This document shows, piece after piece, positions 1-7,703 of a stretch of 64,000 bases of DNA (positions are counted from its first letter, which is position 1; every line of letters begins with the position of its first letter). Under the pieces are notes generated by a model that was not told the origin of the DNA, searched no databases, and saw only the letters and a program-made list of their open reading frames with translations. The translations under genes were made by a program, and so were the position numbers. This stretch comes from Paenibacillus contaminans. GTDB taxonomy: Bacteria > Bacillota > Bacilli > Paenibacillales > NBRC-103111. The stretch covers positions 86,255 through 150,254 of the forward strand of contig NZ_QMFB01000016.1 in assembly GCF_003285015.1 (NCBI RefSeq), written 5' to 3'.

Positions 1-155
1 AATCATCGGCCTTACTTCATTCGATCGTCCGGCCGAGTACCATGGTTAAAGCCAAGTCCCTTACATCTTCACGTCGTTTTCTGGCACTTTCTTCCCATAC
101 GCACAACTTACATCATAACAAAAAAGCGCCCGCTTGGCGAATTTTATTCTCTTTA

Positions 156-767
156 TTATTTGCGCCACTGCCTCGTCCGTTCCAGAAGCGAATGATACCC
201 GTGCTTCACGGCAGCGGCTGCGCCTTCTGCGAGCAAAGTCCAAATCCGTGCCGTGCAAACCGTCATCCACCAATGATCCTGAAAGACGGCATCGCCAAGC
301 GACGCAGGCATTCTACCGCCGGCTGCAACAAGAACCATCCCTTCGCTTAACAGAAGACTTAATGAAAGCGCCGAAATCTGCAATGCCGGCTTCCGCACCA
401 AAAGCGTGACGGCCAGCGCCAGTATGAATGCGGAGTCCGGCAACGCCGGCGCGGCTATGCCTTCCGTTTGACGCATCCCGAAATCGATGGTTCCCAGCAG
501 GATGACGGCCGTAATTGTTTGAAGCCGCCGCTCCGCGGAAATACGCGAAACAAGCCCGTAGATGCCGATAACGGCGATTAGAGGAACGATGCCGCATACC
601 TTCATCCCCTTAACTTCAAATTGAACGAAGACCAATAAAAACCATGCGATGAAGAAAACCGCGATTTGACGGCGCGGAATGTTATGGAGCACAACATCTT
701 TCCACCCGCTCACTAGAAGTATGAGCGATATTACGATCCAAATAAGCGATAAATAGCCAGGATTCAT
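156..767 (-). CDS. yphA: YphA-like polytopic membrane protein
   Basis: About 203 residues, with several hydrophobic segments starting at the N-terminus and a short basic C-terminus, so an integral membrane protein with perhaps six or seven helices. No catalytic motif is visible. I identify it mainly by position: in B. subtilis yphA lies directly downstream of ypfD, as here. The start at 767 (MNPGYLSL) has AAAGGG eight bases upstream; an in-frame ATG at 788 has GGAG and is an alternative. It follows the terminator of the S1-like gene and so probably has its own promoter. The 155 bases between this gene and the window edge show no gene. Function unknown. Confidence 0.6.
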   Translation of the reverse strand: MNPGYLSLIWIVISLILLVSGWKDVVLHNIPRRQIAVFFIAWFLLVFVQFEVKGMKVCGIVPLIAVIGIYGLVSRISAERRLQTITAVILLGTIDFGMRQTEGIAAPALPDSAFILALAVTLLVRKPALQISALSLSLLLSEGMVLVAAGGRMPASLGDAVFQDHWWMTVCTARIWTLLAEGAAAAVKHGYHSLLERTRQWRK

Positions 768-870
768 CTTTTCGACCCTTTCCGTTTCCATGAAAAGCGC
801 TCCGTGTATCTTTCGCATAGTATGAATCAGCATTACTCCTAACATGCACCTGCTCCGAAAGTGTTTCCGC

Positions 871-911
871 AGAAAAAAGAAAAGACGGCATCCGCTTGGG
901 ACGCCGTCTTC
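871..911 (-). terminator. Rho-independent terminator of the S1-like gene
   Basis: On the minus strand AAGACGGC (910-903) pairs with GCCGTCTT (889-882), followed by a T-rich tract. It lies just after the stop of the S1-like gene. Confidence 0.85.
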
Positions 912-929
912 CGGTTATGTTCTATTCAA

Positions 930-2246
930 TCATTTAAATTTGCTCAGCTTGTCGCCGAAACGCTCGCCGAGAGTCAAATTCAAGCTTTGGTTCATTTTCT
1001 CCGCATATTCCACTGCTTCTCTGTCTTCTTTGGATTGACGGTTGCCGCGAGGACCGCGGTCGCCGCGCTCACCACGCTCGCTGCGTTCCGGTTTCGGTGC
1101 AGCTGCAGGAGCTTCTTCCGTTTCCTTGATGCTTAAGCTGATGCGCTTCTCATCCGGATTCAAGTCAAGAATTTTCACTTGCACTTCTTGACCTTCCTTC
1201 AGCACCTCATGCGGAGTACCGATATGACGATGAGCGATTTGCGAAATATGAACAAGCCCCTCAACTCCTGACGCCACTTCGACGAAAGCGCCGAAGCCGA
1301 CAAGACGTTTGACGGTACCCGTCACGATTGCGCCGATCTCAAATTCGCTTCCAAGGCTTTGCCATGGTCCCGGTTGAGTCGCTTTAATGCTCAGGCTGAT
1401 TCTTTCATTCTGAGGGTCAAGCTTAAGAATGTGTACGCGAACTTTGTCGCCTTCCTTTACAACATCGGACGGCTTCTCGACATGATGCCATGCCATTTCG
1501 GAAATGTGCACAAGGCCGTCGATTCCGCCGATATCGATGAAAGCGCCGAATTGCGTCAACCGTTGTACCGTTCCATCCAGCTCTTGCCCGACGGAAAGAC
1601 CGGAAATGATATTCTTTTTGTTGGCTTCGAATTCTTCGTCAAGCACATCCTTTTGCGAAAGGATGACTTTATTTTTCTCTTTGTCCAGCTCTTTAACGCG
1701 CAGGCGCAGAGTACGTCCTTTGTAGTCGCTGAAATCTTCTACGAAATGACGCTCTACCATCGAAGCCGGAATAAATCCGCGCAGACCGATATCGACGACA
1801 AGTCCGCCTTTGACAACATCGGCTACGGTCGCTTCGATAATCTCTTTGCTATCCAGCTTTTGTTGAAGTTCGTCCCACGCTTTCTCGCCATCGACTACAC
1901 GTTTCGACAGAAGAAGAGTTTCTTTGCCGTCGTTTATCGAAAGCACCTTCAGCTCGACTTCTTGACCGATTTGCACCGCATCGGCCGCATTGTTAAGCTG
2001 CAGGGAAGAAAGCTCACGAATCGGAATGATGCCGTCATATTTGTAGCCGATATCGACATAAGCTTGATCGTTGTCGACTTTGACGATCTTTCCTTTCACA
2101 GTCGTTCCTTTTTTCAGCGTCATCACATTGGTCATATCGGCGCTGTTGTCTGCCGCCTCAGTAGCTTCGGTAGCCTCTGGAGCGGTAGTTTCGTTAACCG
2201 TTTCCGGTTGTACTTCGTTTTCAGGTGTTTTCATTTCTTCAGACAT
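930..2246 (-). CDS. ypfD: S1-domain RNA-binding protein (30S ribosomal protein S1 homologue)
   Basis: 438 residues. Four S1 RNA-binding folds are visible at about 47-115, 133-198, 219-288 and 304-374; the last two carry the typical GFGAFVE/GLVHIS and FGAFIDIG/GLVHIS signatures. The N-terminal 40 residues are acidic and Thr/Glu-rich, and the tail near 387-405 is Arg/Gly/Glu-rich, so probably flexible. Four S1 domains is the short Firmicute form (YpfD type), unlike the six-domain E. coli S1, so an essential mRNA-delivery role is not assured. The start is fixed by GAGGAGG about nine bases upstream. It follows plsC and cmk, the usual Bacillales order. Confidence 0.93.
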   Translation of the reverse strand: MSEEMKTPENEVQPETVNETTAPEATEATEAADNSADMTNVMTLKKGTTVKGKIVKVDNDQAYVDIGYKYDGIIPIRELSSLQLNNAADAVQIGQEVELKVLSINDGKETLLLSKRVVDGEKAWDELQQKLDSKEIIEATVADVVKGGLVVDIGLRGFIPASMVERHFVEDFSDYKGRTLRLRVKELDKEKNKVILSQKDVLDEEFEANKKNIISGLSVGQELDGTVQRLTQFGAFIDIGGIDGLVHISEMAWHHVEKPSDVVKEGDKVRVHILKLDPQNERISLSIKATQPGPWQSLGSEFEIGAIVTGTVKRLVGFGAFVEVASGVEGLVHISQIAHRHIGTPHEVLKEGQEVQVKILDLNPDEKRISLSIKETEEAPAAAPKPERSERGERGDRGPRGNRQSKEDREAVEYAEKMNQSLNLTLGERFGDKLSKFK

Positions 2247-2355
2247 GTTCGATAACCTCCTCGTTTAGAAGACCCAAACCACTATATGAATAATGGGCAG
2301 GATTAACAATATATGTTGTAGTATAATTCCAAGATACCATTTCCATTCACGGCAA

Positions 2356-2946
2356 TCAATTTCTTGCCGCTTTTTTGTAAGCTTCCGCTTGGATACGGAT
2401 CGTCTTCATGATTTTATCGGTGGCTGCTTCCAACTGCTCGGAAGTCCCCTCGGCAAATTCGCTAAGATCGACAGGCGGCCCGTAAATGATCGTCATTTTG
2501 CGGAACAGCTTGTAATTGCCTACGATAGATACCGGGACAACGGCAGCTCCGGTTCGGGTTGCAAACAGCGCCGCACCCTTCTTCCCTTCGCCGCTCGGAT
2601 TTTTGCGGGAGCCTTCAGGGAAAATCCCCAAAACACGCCCGTCGCGAAGCAATTGAAGCGTAGCCTTGATCGTCTCTTTGCCGACGCCACCTCGTTTAAC
2701 CGGGAAAGCGCCTACCCTCGGGATAAGCCATCCTAGAATCGGCATTTGGAACAATTCCGCTTTGGCCATGAAGTGGACTTTCCGTTCTAGCGGCGTTCCG
2801 ACGAGCGGCGGATCAAACGTGCTGATATGATTTGCGCACAGAATGACCGGTCCTTCCGCAGGGACATGCTGCATCCCGATTGCCTCTAGCCGATAAAACA
2901 GAGCGAACAAGATCCGCAGGAGTCTGCGACATATGCGATACAGCAT
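2356..2946 (-). CDS. plsC: 1-acyl-sn-glycerol-3-phosphate acyltransferase
   Basis: 196 residues, membrane-associated acyltransferase of the PlsC family, making phosphatidic acid from lysophosphatidic acid. The catalytic NHx4D box is NHISTFD at 39-45 and the substrate-binding FPEGSR motif is at 109-114. A hydrophobic N-terminus would anchor it to the membrane. It starts four bases after the cmk stop, so the two are surely co-transcribed; a cmk-plsC-S1 arrangement is common in this group and links CTP/phosphatidate metabolism. Confidence 0.92.
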   Translation of the reverse strand: MLYRICRRLLRILFALFYRLEAIGMQHVPAEGPVILCANHISTFDPPLVGTPLERKVHFMAKAELFQMPILGWLIPRVGAFPVKRGGVGKETIKATLQLLRDGRVLGIFPEGSRKNPSGEGKKGAALFATRTGAAVVPVSIVGNYKLFRKMTIIYGPPVDLSEFAEGTSEQLEAATDKIMKTIRIQAEAYKKAARN

Positions 2947-2949
2947 AGC

Positions 2950-3624
2950 TTATGTCCCTCCGGTCACTTTGGCTCTGCAGAGCTCCAGAACTTTGCCTAC
3001 GACATCCTGCAGCGGGATGTTCGAGCTGTCCAGCAGCACGGCATCTTGCGCTTGCACTAGCGGAGAGACTTCCCGCTCGGAGTCCAGCTTATCGCGGCGC
3101 GCGATTTCAAGCTCCAGCTGCTCGACCGTAATGGCCGGCTTGTCCATTTCCTTGTACCTGCGCTCGGCACGTTCTCTGGCGCTGGCGGTCAAGAAAATTT
3201 TCACCTCGGCATCAGGCAGCACTTGCGTGCCGATATCGCGTCCGTCCATGACAACGCCCTTGGAGGCGGCCATCGCTTTCTGCTTGGAGACAAGCAGCTC
3301 ACGGACCTCCGCAATTTGAGCGATCAACGATACATTGGCGTTGATCGCAGCCGATCGGATACGATCGGTGACATCCTCCCCATCGACAAGCACCTGTTGT
3401 CCGGTCGGACCCGGCTGCAGAACGATATCCATCGCCTTGGCCGTTTCAATCACCTTGGCCGTTTGATCGGCAAGGATGCCAAGCTCCAGCACCTTCCAGG
3501 TTACCGCCCGGTACATGGCTCCGGTGTCAATGTACACGAATCCCAATTCGTTCGCGACAAGCCGGGCTACCGTGCTTTTGCCGGCTCCTGCCGGGCCGTC
3601 GAGGGCGATGTTGAATTTGTTCAA
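2950..3624 (-). CDS. cmk: Cytidylate kinase
   Basis: 224 residues, the usual length. Phosphorylates CMP and dCMP with ATP, feeding nucleotide and CDP-diacylglycerol synthesis. The P-loop GPAGAGKS is at 10-17, and DTGAMYRA and GRDIGT, both typical of bacterial Cmk, follow. The start is a TTG at 3624 with GGGAGGGG seven bases upstream; the reading frame stays open further upstream but has no similarity or ribosome site there. The 284 bases before it contain no gene. Confidence 0.95.
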   Translation of the reverse strand: MNKFNIALDGPAGAGKSTVARLVANELGFVYIDTGAMYRAVTWKVLELGILADQTAKVIETAKAMDIVLQPGPTGQQVLVDGEDVTDRIRSAAINANVSLIAQIAEVRELLVSKQKAMAASKGVVMDGRDIGTQVLPDAEVKIFLTASARERAERRYKEMDKPAITVEQLELEIARRDKLDSEREVSPLVQAQDAVLLDSSNIPLQDVVGKVLELCRAKVTGGT

Positions 3625-3827
3625 AAGCTGCCCCTCCCAGAATGATGGAATGCCGCAGGGATGAATGCGAAACGAATGCCGTCTTCGAACGAAGACGATA
3701 GTTCCGCTCGCGGCAATCGAACTTTTCAAATCGTAGATTCGGTAAGCGTAAACGGCTTTGCCATTTCTTCCCCCGCCGTTCAGAGGCTCTAAAGATAAGT
3801 CAGGCACCAAGCAGCCGCCTTCTTATC

Positions 3828-3853
3828 TTAAAAAAAAGCAGGCAATGCCTGCG
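3828..3853 (-). terminator. Terminator of the motI-ypfB unit
   Basis: GCAGGCA and TGCCTGC (3852-3838) form a tight hairpin followed by eight T residues on the minus strand. Confidence 0.85.
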
Positions 3854-3908
3854 AACGAAGAAAATTATAACACAACTCCTTGTCAATTTGCAAAGAACGC
3901 TTACGTAT

Positions 3909-4112
3909 TCATCGTTTCGAAACGTTTTCGTAATGAACGCCTTCAAGCGTATCGACCTTCGTGATCCGGCTGCGAACCGTGCTGCTTTGGAGCAGCGCTT
4001 GCGAAACGATCAAGCCGATAATAAGCGCGTAAACGATATAAACGATTATTTTTTCGATCGCATCGGAGAACCCGATAAAACTGTCCTCAAATGCCGTTTG
4101 CTTCTCCTTCAT
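3909..4112 (-). CDS. ypfB: YpfB-like small membrane protein (DUF5359 type)
   Basis: 67 residues with one strong transmembrane segment at about 20-42 (IIVYIVYALIIGLIVSQALL) and a short C-terminus outside or inside the membrane. The start at 4112 is chosen because GGAGGCG lies seven bases upstream; the frame is open 27 codons further but without support. Its place between the c-di-GMP brake gene and cmk matches B. subtilis ypfA-ypfB-cmk. Function unknown. Confidence 0.75.
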   Translation of the reverse strand: MKEKQTAFEDSFIGFSDAIEKIIVYIVYALIIGLIVSQALLQSSTVRSRITKVDTLEGVHYENVSKR

Positions 4113-4189
4113 GGAAGCGCCTCCGTTCGAACGGCTGGAGAAATACGGGAATCGCATCGTATTATTCCCGTAACGCGCTTCTTTATGCG

Positions 4190-4843
4190 TCATTTTTTGC
4201 GCAGGTCAAGCTGCCTCTCAAAGCAGTACCGGATCAGCTGCTGCCGGTCGCGGTCCGAAATATCGGTGAAGCGGAGCATAATCAATTGCTTCCCCGTCTC
4301 CATCTTGATAATTCTGACCACCTCTCCCTTAAAAGGAAGATGGTCGAGCTTTCCGTTCTTGTAATTAACAAGCAGCCAGCAGCTGCTTTGCATGCCGACT
4401 TCCATCGGGATATCGCCTTCGCAAATAAACGAGACGCCACCGCCGCCTACATCCTCCGTAACCGTAACGAACCGCAGCTGCTCGGTGAGCTTTACCGCGA
4501 TTTCCAGATCGGCAGGCACTCTCAGAAAGCTTCTGCGCTGAACCTTAGTTATCGCTTCCGGCTCGGGAATTCGGATGAGGACAAGTCTGATCACTTCTTC
4601 ACGAAAGCCCAGTACGGTTGTAGTGAAATAATTTTTCATGCCGCCTTCGCTCAAAAAATAAACCGAAAGCTCATCGCCAGCATAAAGGCGTTTCAATCTG
4701 CCCGTTTGCACGTTGATCGGCACTTCCATCGTTATGTATGATTCGCCCACCTCGGCGATGCGCGACTTGAGCTCTTGTTTCGCTTCATCCTCGTCGATGG
4801 AATTGACTTGAAGATAAAGCACCTGATTCACTTTCGGAAGCAA
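4190..4843 (-). CDS. motI: PilZ-domain flagellar brake protein (MotI/DgrA/YpfA family)
   Basis: 217 residues, YcgR-like N-domain (about 1-95) followed by a PilZ domain. Family members bind cyclic di-GMP and block the flagellar stator. The first ligand motif is intact (RRSFLR, R103 to R108). The second, usually D/NxSxxG, reads DVGGGG at 131-136, so the serine is replaced by glycine. The start is a TTG at 4843 with GGGGAGGTG nine bases upstream; a TATAAT box lies at 4880-4875 and the TTACAC 16 bases before it is a fair -35. ypfB follows, with its start 77 bases inside the last codons' downstream region. Confidence 0.88.
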   Translation of the reverse strand: MLPKVNQVLYLQVNSIDEDEAKQELKSRIAEVGESYITMEVPINVQTGRLKRLYAGDELSVYFLSEGGMKNYFTTTVLGFREEVIRLVLIRIPEPEAITKVQRRSFLRVPADLEIAVKLTEQLRFVTVTEDVGGGGVSFICEGDIPMEVGMQSSCWLLVNYKNGKLDHLPFKGEVVRIIKMETGKQLIMLRFTDISDRDRQQLIRYCFERQLDLRKK

Positions 4844-4874
4844 AAAAAAAGCACCTCCCCTTTCACTTGGCTCA

Positions 4875-4902
4875 ATTATAACACGCCATCCGCTTCGTGT
4901 AA
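4875..4902 (-). promoter_or_regulatory. Sigma-A-like promoter of motI
   Basis: TATAAT at 4880-4875 with TTACAC 16 bases upstream, about 30 bases before the TTG start of motI. Confidence 0.5.
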
Positions 4903-4956
4903 GCAAAATCCGCAATTCATGATAAAACGCGCAGGCGCAGCGATGAACGAGACAAA

Positions 4957-5003
4957 CGTAAAAAACGCCTGCAAACTTGACGCTAGGCCAAGCTGCAGAC
5001 GCA
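4957..5003 (-). terminator. Terminator of ypeB
   Basis: GCGTCTGCAGCTTG pairs imperfectly with CAAGTTTGCAGGCG, followed by a run of T residues, on the minus strand after the ypeB stop. Confidence 0.75.
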
Positions 5004-5022
5004 TATTCAATCCTATTTCAAG

Positions 5023-6372
5023 CTAAACGCCGGCCTGCTTCGCGGCTTGCGGAATCGCTTCGATCTTCTCCTCGAAGCCGGTATCGGCGTTAATGTAAAT
5101 ATTGTATTCCGTTCCGTTCATGCTTCCTGTGAATTGATGGCAAAGCACTTCCTCGTTCAAGTCGTTCAATATGAGCGCCATTTCATGCGAGGCTACAGCA
5201 ACTTTCGGGTTCAGCTGCTTTTTCGCCTGTTCCTCCGTCAGCTTCGCTGCGGGCAGCTGACGCTCTTTATGCGCCAGCAAATGATCCGCCCCTTGGAAGC
5301 CGGTTACTTCCCCATTGTCGAGCGCTACTTTTACAGTCACTTTATCCGGATACAGAATCACATCGTTCTGTTTGGCGGCGAACGTCAGATTCGCCGCATT
5401 CGCGTATTCGTCTGCGCTTACGGCCGTCATGCCGCTATAACCGTTCTTATCCAGAAACTCTAGCGCGGCATCCCGCGCTCCCCGCATATCGAGCGTTTTG
5501 TTCGGCACGTCTCGAGGGGACATGAAATAAATAAGTTTGCCGCCTTTTTTGGCATAATCCAAATATACATCTGCCCCGCTTCCCGTACGTTTACCGGAAA
5601 CGCTGAACGTATTCGTCTCGGTTCCGACGCCGCTCTCCGTAATCGTTACTTGGGTTCCGTCACCCAAAAATTGCTCCGCTTTCGATTTGATTTCATCTGC
5701 TGTCGCATCGTTTCCCGACAGCATGGAGAAGTTTCGCTTTTGATTCAAGCTGGCCATCGAAGGTCCCCAGTCGACATCGGCATACTCGCCTACTTTTTTG
5801 TCAACCAACTGAAAACCGTCGACGATCACATTATCCATTTTTTTGCTTTCTGAAGCGAGCGCCACCTCGACATCCATCCATCGCAGGTTTTTGGAAATGA
5901 CTTCCGATTGCACCGTACGAAGCTCGTCTTTAATTTCCTTCGAACGTTCATGCAGCGTCGATAAGGTTTTGATTTCATCCTCCGACATCGGCTGCTTGGA
6001 CAAGTCGCGCACCGCGGTAGCGTACGTGAATTTGGCTATATTGTCGAGAAATTCCTCCGTTTTGCTGAAAGGGAGAAGCGTCAGCGGAAGCTGACTGATC
6101 TCGTTCTGCGCCTGGCTTGTCAGCCGCCATACATTAATAAGCTCCTTGCGGTACATATCGTTGGATGTCGCATTAAGCGCCATCGTGTTGCCGAGCTCCG
6201 AATTCAGTTTTTCCATATGGTAGGACAAATCGTGAAAAGCGCGCTGGTATTGGTTTTCCGCTTTGATTAAAATCGTGTTTTTCTCCTGATTTTCCTGATA
6301 CCCCCATACGATTGCGCCAATTAGGGCCAGCGCACAAATAGGAAACATCACGGCGCTTAATCTTTTGTACAT
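5023..6372 (-). CDS. ypeB: Spore germination protein YpeB
   Basis: 449 residues. An N-terminal membrane anchor (about 7-24) is followed by a long helical region and C-terminal PepSY-like repeats, as in YpeB. In Bacillus spores YpeB and the cortex-lytic enzyme SleB need each other for assembly and stability. Here no sleB is adjacent: the upstream 383 bases hold no lytic-enzyme gene. GGGG lies nine bases before the ATG. A possible forespore promoter (GCATA, 18-base gap, AAAGATA, at 6436-6407) is weak. The upstream prsW and gudB genes match the Bacillus neighbourhood. Confidence 0.93.
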   Translation of the reverse strand: MYKRLSAVMFPICALALIGAIVWGYQENQEKNTILIKAENQYQRAFHDLSYHMEKLNSELGNTMALNATSNDMYRKELINVWRLTSQAQNEISQLPLTLLPFSKTEEFLDNIAKFTYATAVRDLSKQPMSEDEIKTLSTLHERSKEIKDELRTVQSEVISKNLRWMDVEVALASESKKMDNVIVDGFQLVDKKVGEYADVDWGPSMASLNQKRNFSMLSGNDATADEIKSKAEQFLGDGTQVTITESGVGTETNTFSVSGKRTGSGADVYLDYAKKGGKLIYFMSPRDVPNKTLDMRGARDAALEFLDKNGYSGMTAVSADEYANAANLTFAAKQNDVILYPDKVTVKVALDNGEVTGFQGADHLLAHKERQLPAAKLTEEQAKKQLNPKVAVASHEMALILNDLNEEVLCHQFTGSMNGTEYNIYINADTGFEEKIEAIPQAAKQAGV

Positions 6373-6619
6373 GCAAACGTTCCCCTTTCAAACCATTGTT
6401 GGTAATTATCTTTCGTTGAAAAACGAACGATTATGCAGGAATTCCCCACAAAGTGAACAATTGTACTTCTTCGGCTGCAAAGCGCTTCGCAAGAAGCCGA
6501 GTACCGGTTAGGGCTTCCCGGCAATACCGGTAACGACAAGGATAAAGGACTACCTGTGTCTTTGACGCTGGCGTCTACCGAGAATTTGAGCCACTTCCAC
6601 GATATACTTTCTGAAAAAT
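6373..6619. other. Non-coding stretch with several inverted repeats before ypeB
   Basis: No convincing reading frame. Inverted repeats include CTTCGGCT...AAGCCGAG (about 6468-6505), ACCGGT...ACCGGT and GACGCTGGCGTC. These could fold in the ypeB leader or belong to a dispersed intergenic repeat. I do not recognise a riboswitch class. Confidence 0.45.
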
Positions 6620-6645
6620 CAAAAAAGAGGCCCTTTGGGCCTCTT
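6620..6645 (-). terminator. Terminator after the small cysteine-rich gene
   Basis: GAGGCCC/GGGCCTC hairpin (6643-6627) followed by six T residues on the minus strand. Confidence 0.88.
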
Positions 6646-6755
6646 CCTTAATCCGTTCTCTGAAAGCGAACAGAACGGCGGTACGATAATTTCCGTATGT
6701 AGCCGAATCCGGCGATAATGGCGAGCGGGTACCGACATGCAAGGCTGGCCTTGCG

Positions 6756-6914
6756 TCAGTAATCCTGCACTTCTACATCAAAATCATGCTCGTTGCTGCA
6801 AATGCATTGACGAAATCCCGTGTCTATCTTTCCTTTTTCTTTGCGGCCTTTCAATATGAACCGCTCTCCGCAATGCATGCAGCGAATTTTCACCTTTACC
6901 CGAATGGCTGTCAT
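6756..6914 (-). CDS. Small CxxC/CxC protein, probable zinc-binding
   Basis: 52 residues, starting MTAIRVKVKI and ending DVEVQDY. Two cysteine pairs, CMHC at 12-15 and CIC at 37-39, are spaced like a small zinc ribbon with a basic loop (KGRKEKGK) between them. The start is supported by GGAGG six bases upstream, and a strong terminator follows 110 bases downstream. It lies 50 bases after the prsW stop. It is too short for most gene finders. I do not recognise the family; a metal-binding or nucleic-acid-binding role is only inferred. Confidence 0.7.
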   Translation of the reverse strand: MTAIRVKVKIRCMHCGERFILKGRKEKGKIDTGFRQCICSNEHDFDVEVQDY

Positions 6915-6964
6915 GGGGGCCTCCTATAGCAAAAACGGCTGTACCCCCATTATGGACAAAACGA

Positions 6965-7657
6965 TTAAATTTTAATCTCATCTTCTCTTCTTACCGCGCG
7001 GAAAGGCGATCTTGCATTTGCATGCTTTACCTTCCACAGACCCATGATCCAAAGAAAAATCATGAGCGGCAGCATGAGCCACATCCAGTTAGACTTCGAA
7101 ACGAGGATAATATAATCGAATACGCCATGAAAAAACACGGGCAGCCCCACTGAAAACAACAAGTGCTTCTTCTCACTTGATGGCTGAAATTTCGCCCTCC
7201 CCAAATGGTACCCCATCATGACGCCGAACAGCGCATGTCCGGATACAGGCAAAAGCGCCCTCATCAGCAGGTTGGAGAAAGACGTAAAGTTAAGCAGCGA
7301 GTAAATGACGTTCTCGACTGTGGCGAAACCGAGCGATACGGCAACCGCATATACGATTCCGTCGTACGGCTCGTCAAATTCGACGTGCTTGTATATGACG
7401 TAGTACACGACAAACCATTTAAGCAGCTCTTCGATTCCCGATGAAAAAAGAAAAGAAAAAACGAACGGATTTTCGCCGAAGCCGAGCACTAGCGCCCTCT
7501 GGAGCATCATAATCGGGAAAACGAGCAGCGCGCCGAACATGAAGACGCGGATTACCATGCCGATCGGTTCCGAATCGTAACGGTCTTTGAGATAGAAGTA
7601 CGATAGAAGCGCTATTCCCGGTGCAATCGCAGCCGTCAGCACGGATAGTGTCATCAT
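6965..7657 (-). CDS. prsW: Intramembrane protease PrsW
   Basis: 230 residues, polytopic membrane metalloprotease of the PrsW/CPBP superfamily. In B. subtilis it makes the first (site-1) cut of the anti-sigma factor RsiW in response to envelope stress. Motifs: EELLK at 76-80, VENV near 114-117, HALFG with H141 and HGVFDY with H177; these are the expected metal and catalytic positions. The start at 7657 has GGGGGA six bases upstream. It lies 46 bases after the gudB stop. No rsiW or sigW gene is in the window. Confidence 0.9.
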   Translation of the reverse strand: MMTLSVLTAAIAPGIALLSYFYLKDRYDSEPIGMVIRVFMFGALLVFPIMMLQRALVLGFGENPFVFSFLFSSGIEELLKWFVVYYVIYKHVEFDEPYDGIVYAVAVSLGFATVENVIYSLLNFTSFSNLLMRALLPVSGHALFGVMMGYHLGRAKFQPSSEKKHLLFSVGLPVFFHGVFDYIILVSKSNWMWLMLPLMIFLWIMGLWKVKHANARSPFRAVRREDEIKI

Positions 7658-7703
7658 GCTGTTTCCCCCTTTCCATCGAACTGCCCGCAAACTTGTTAGT
7701 CGG

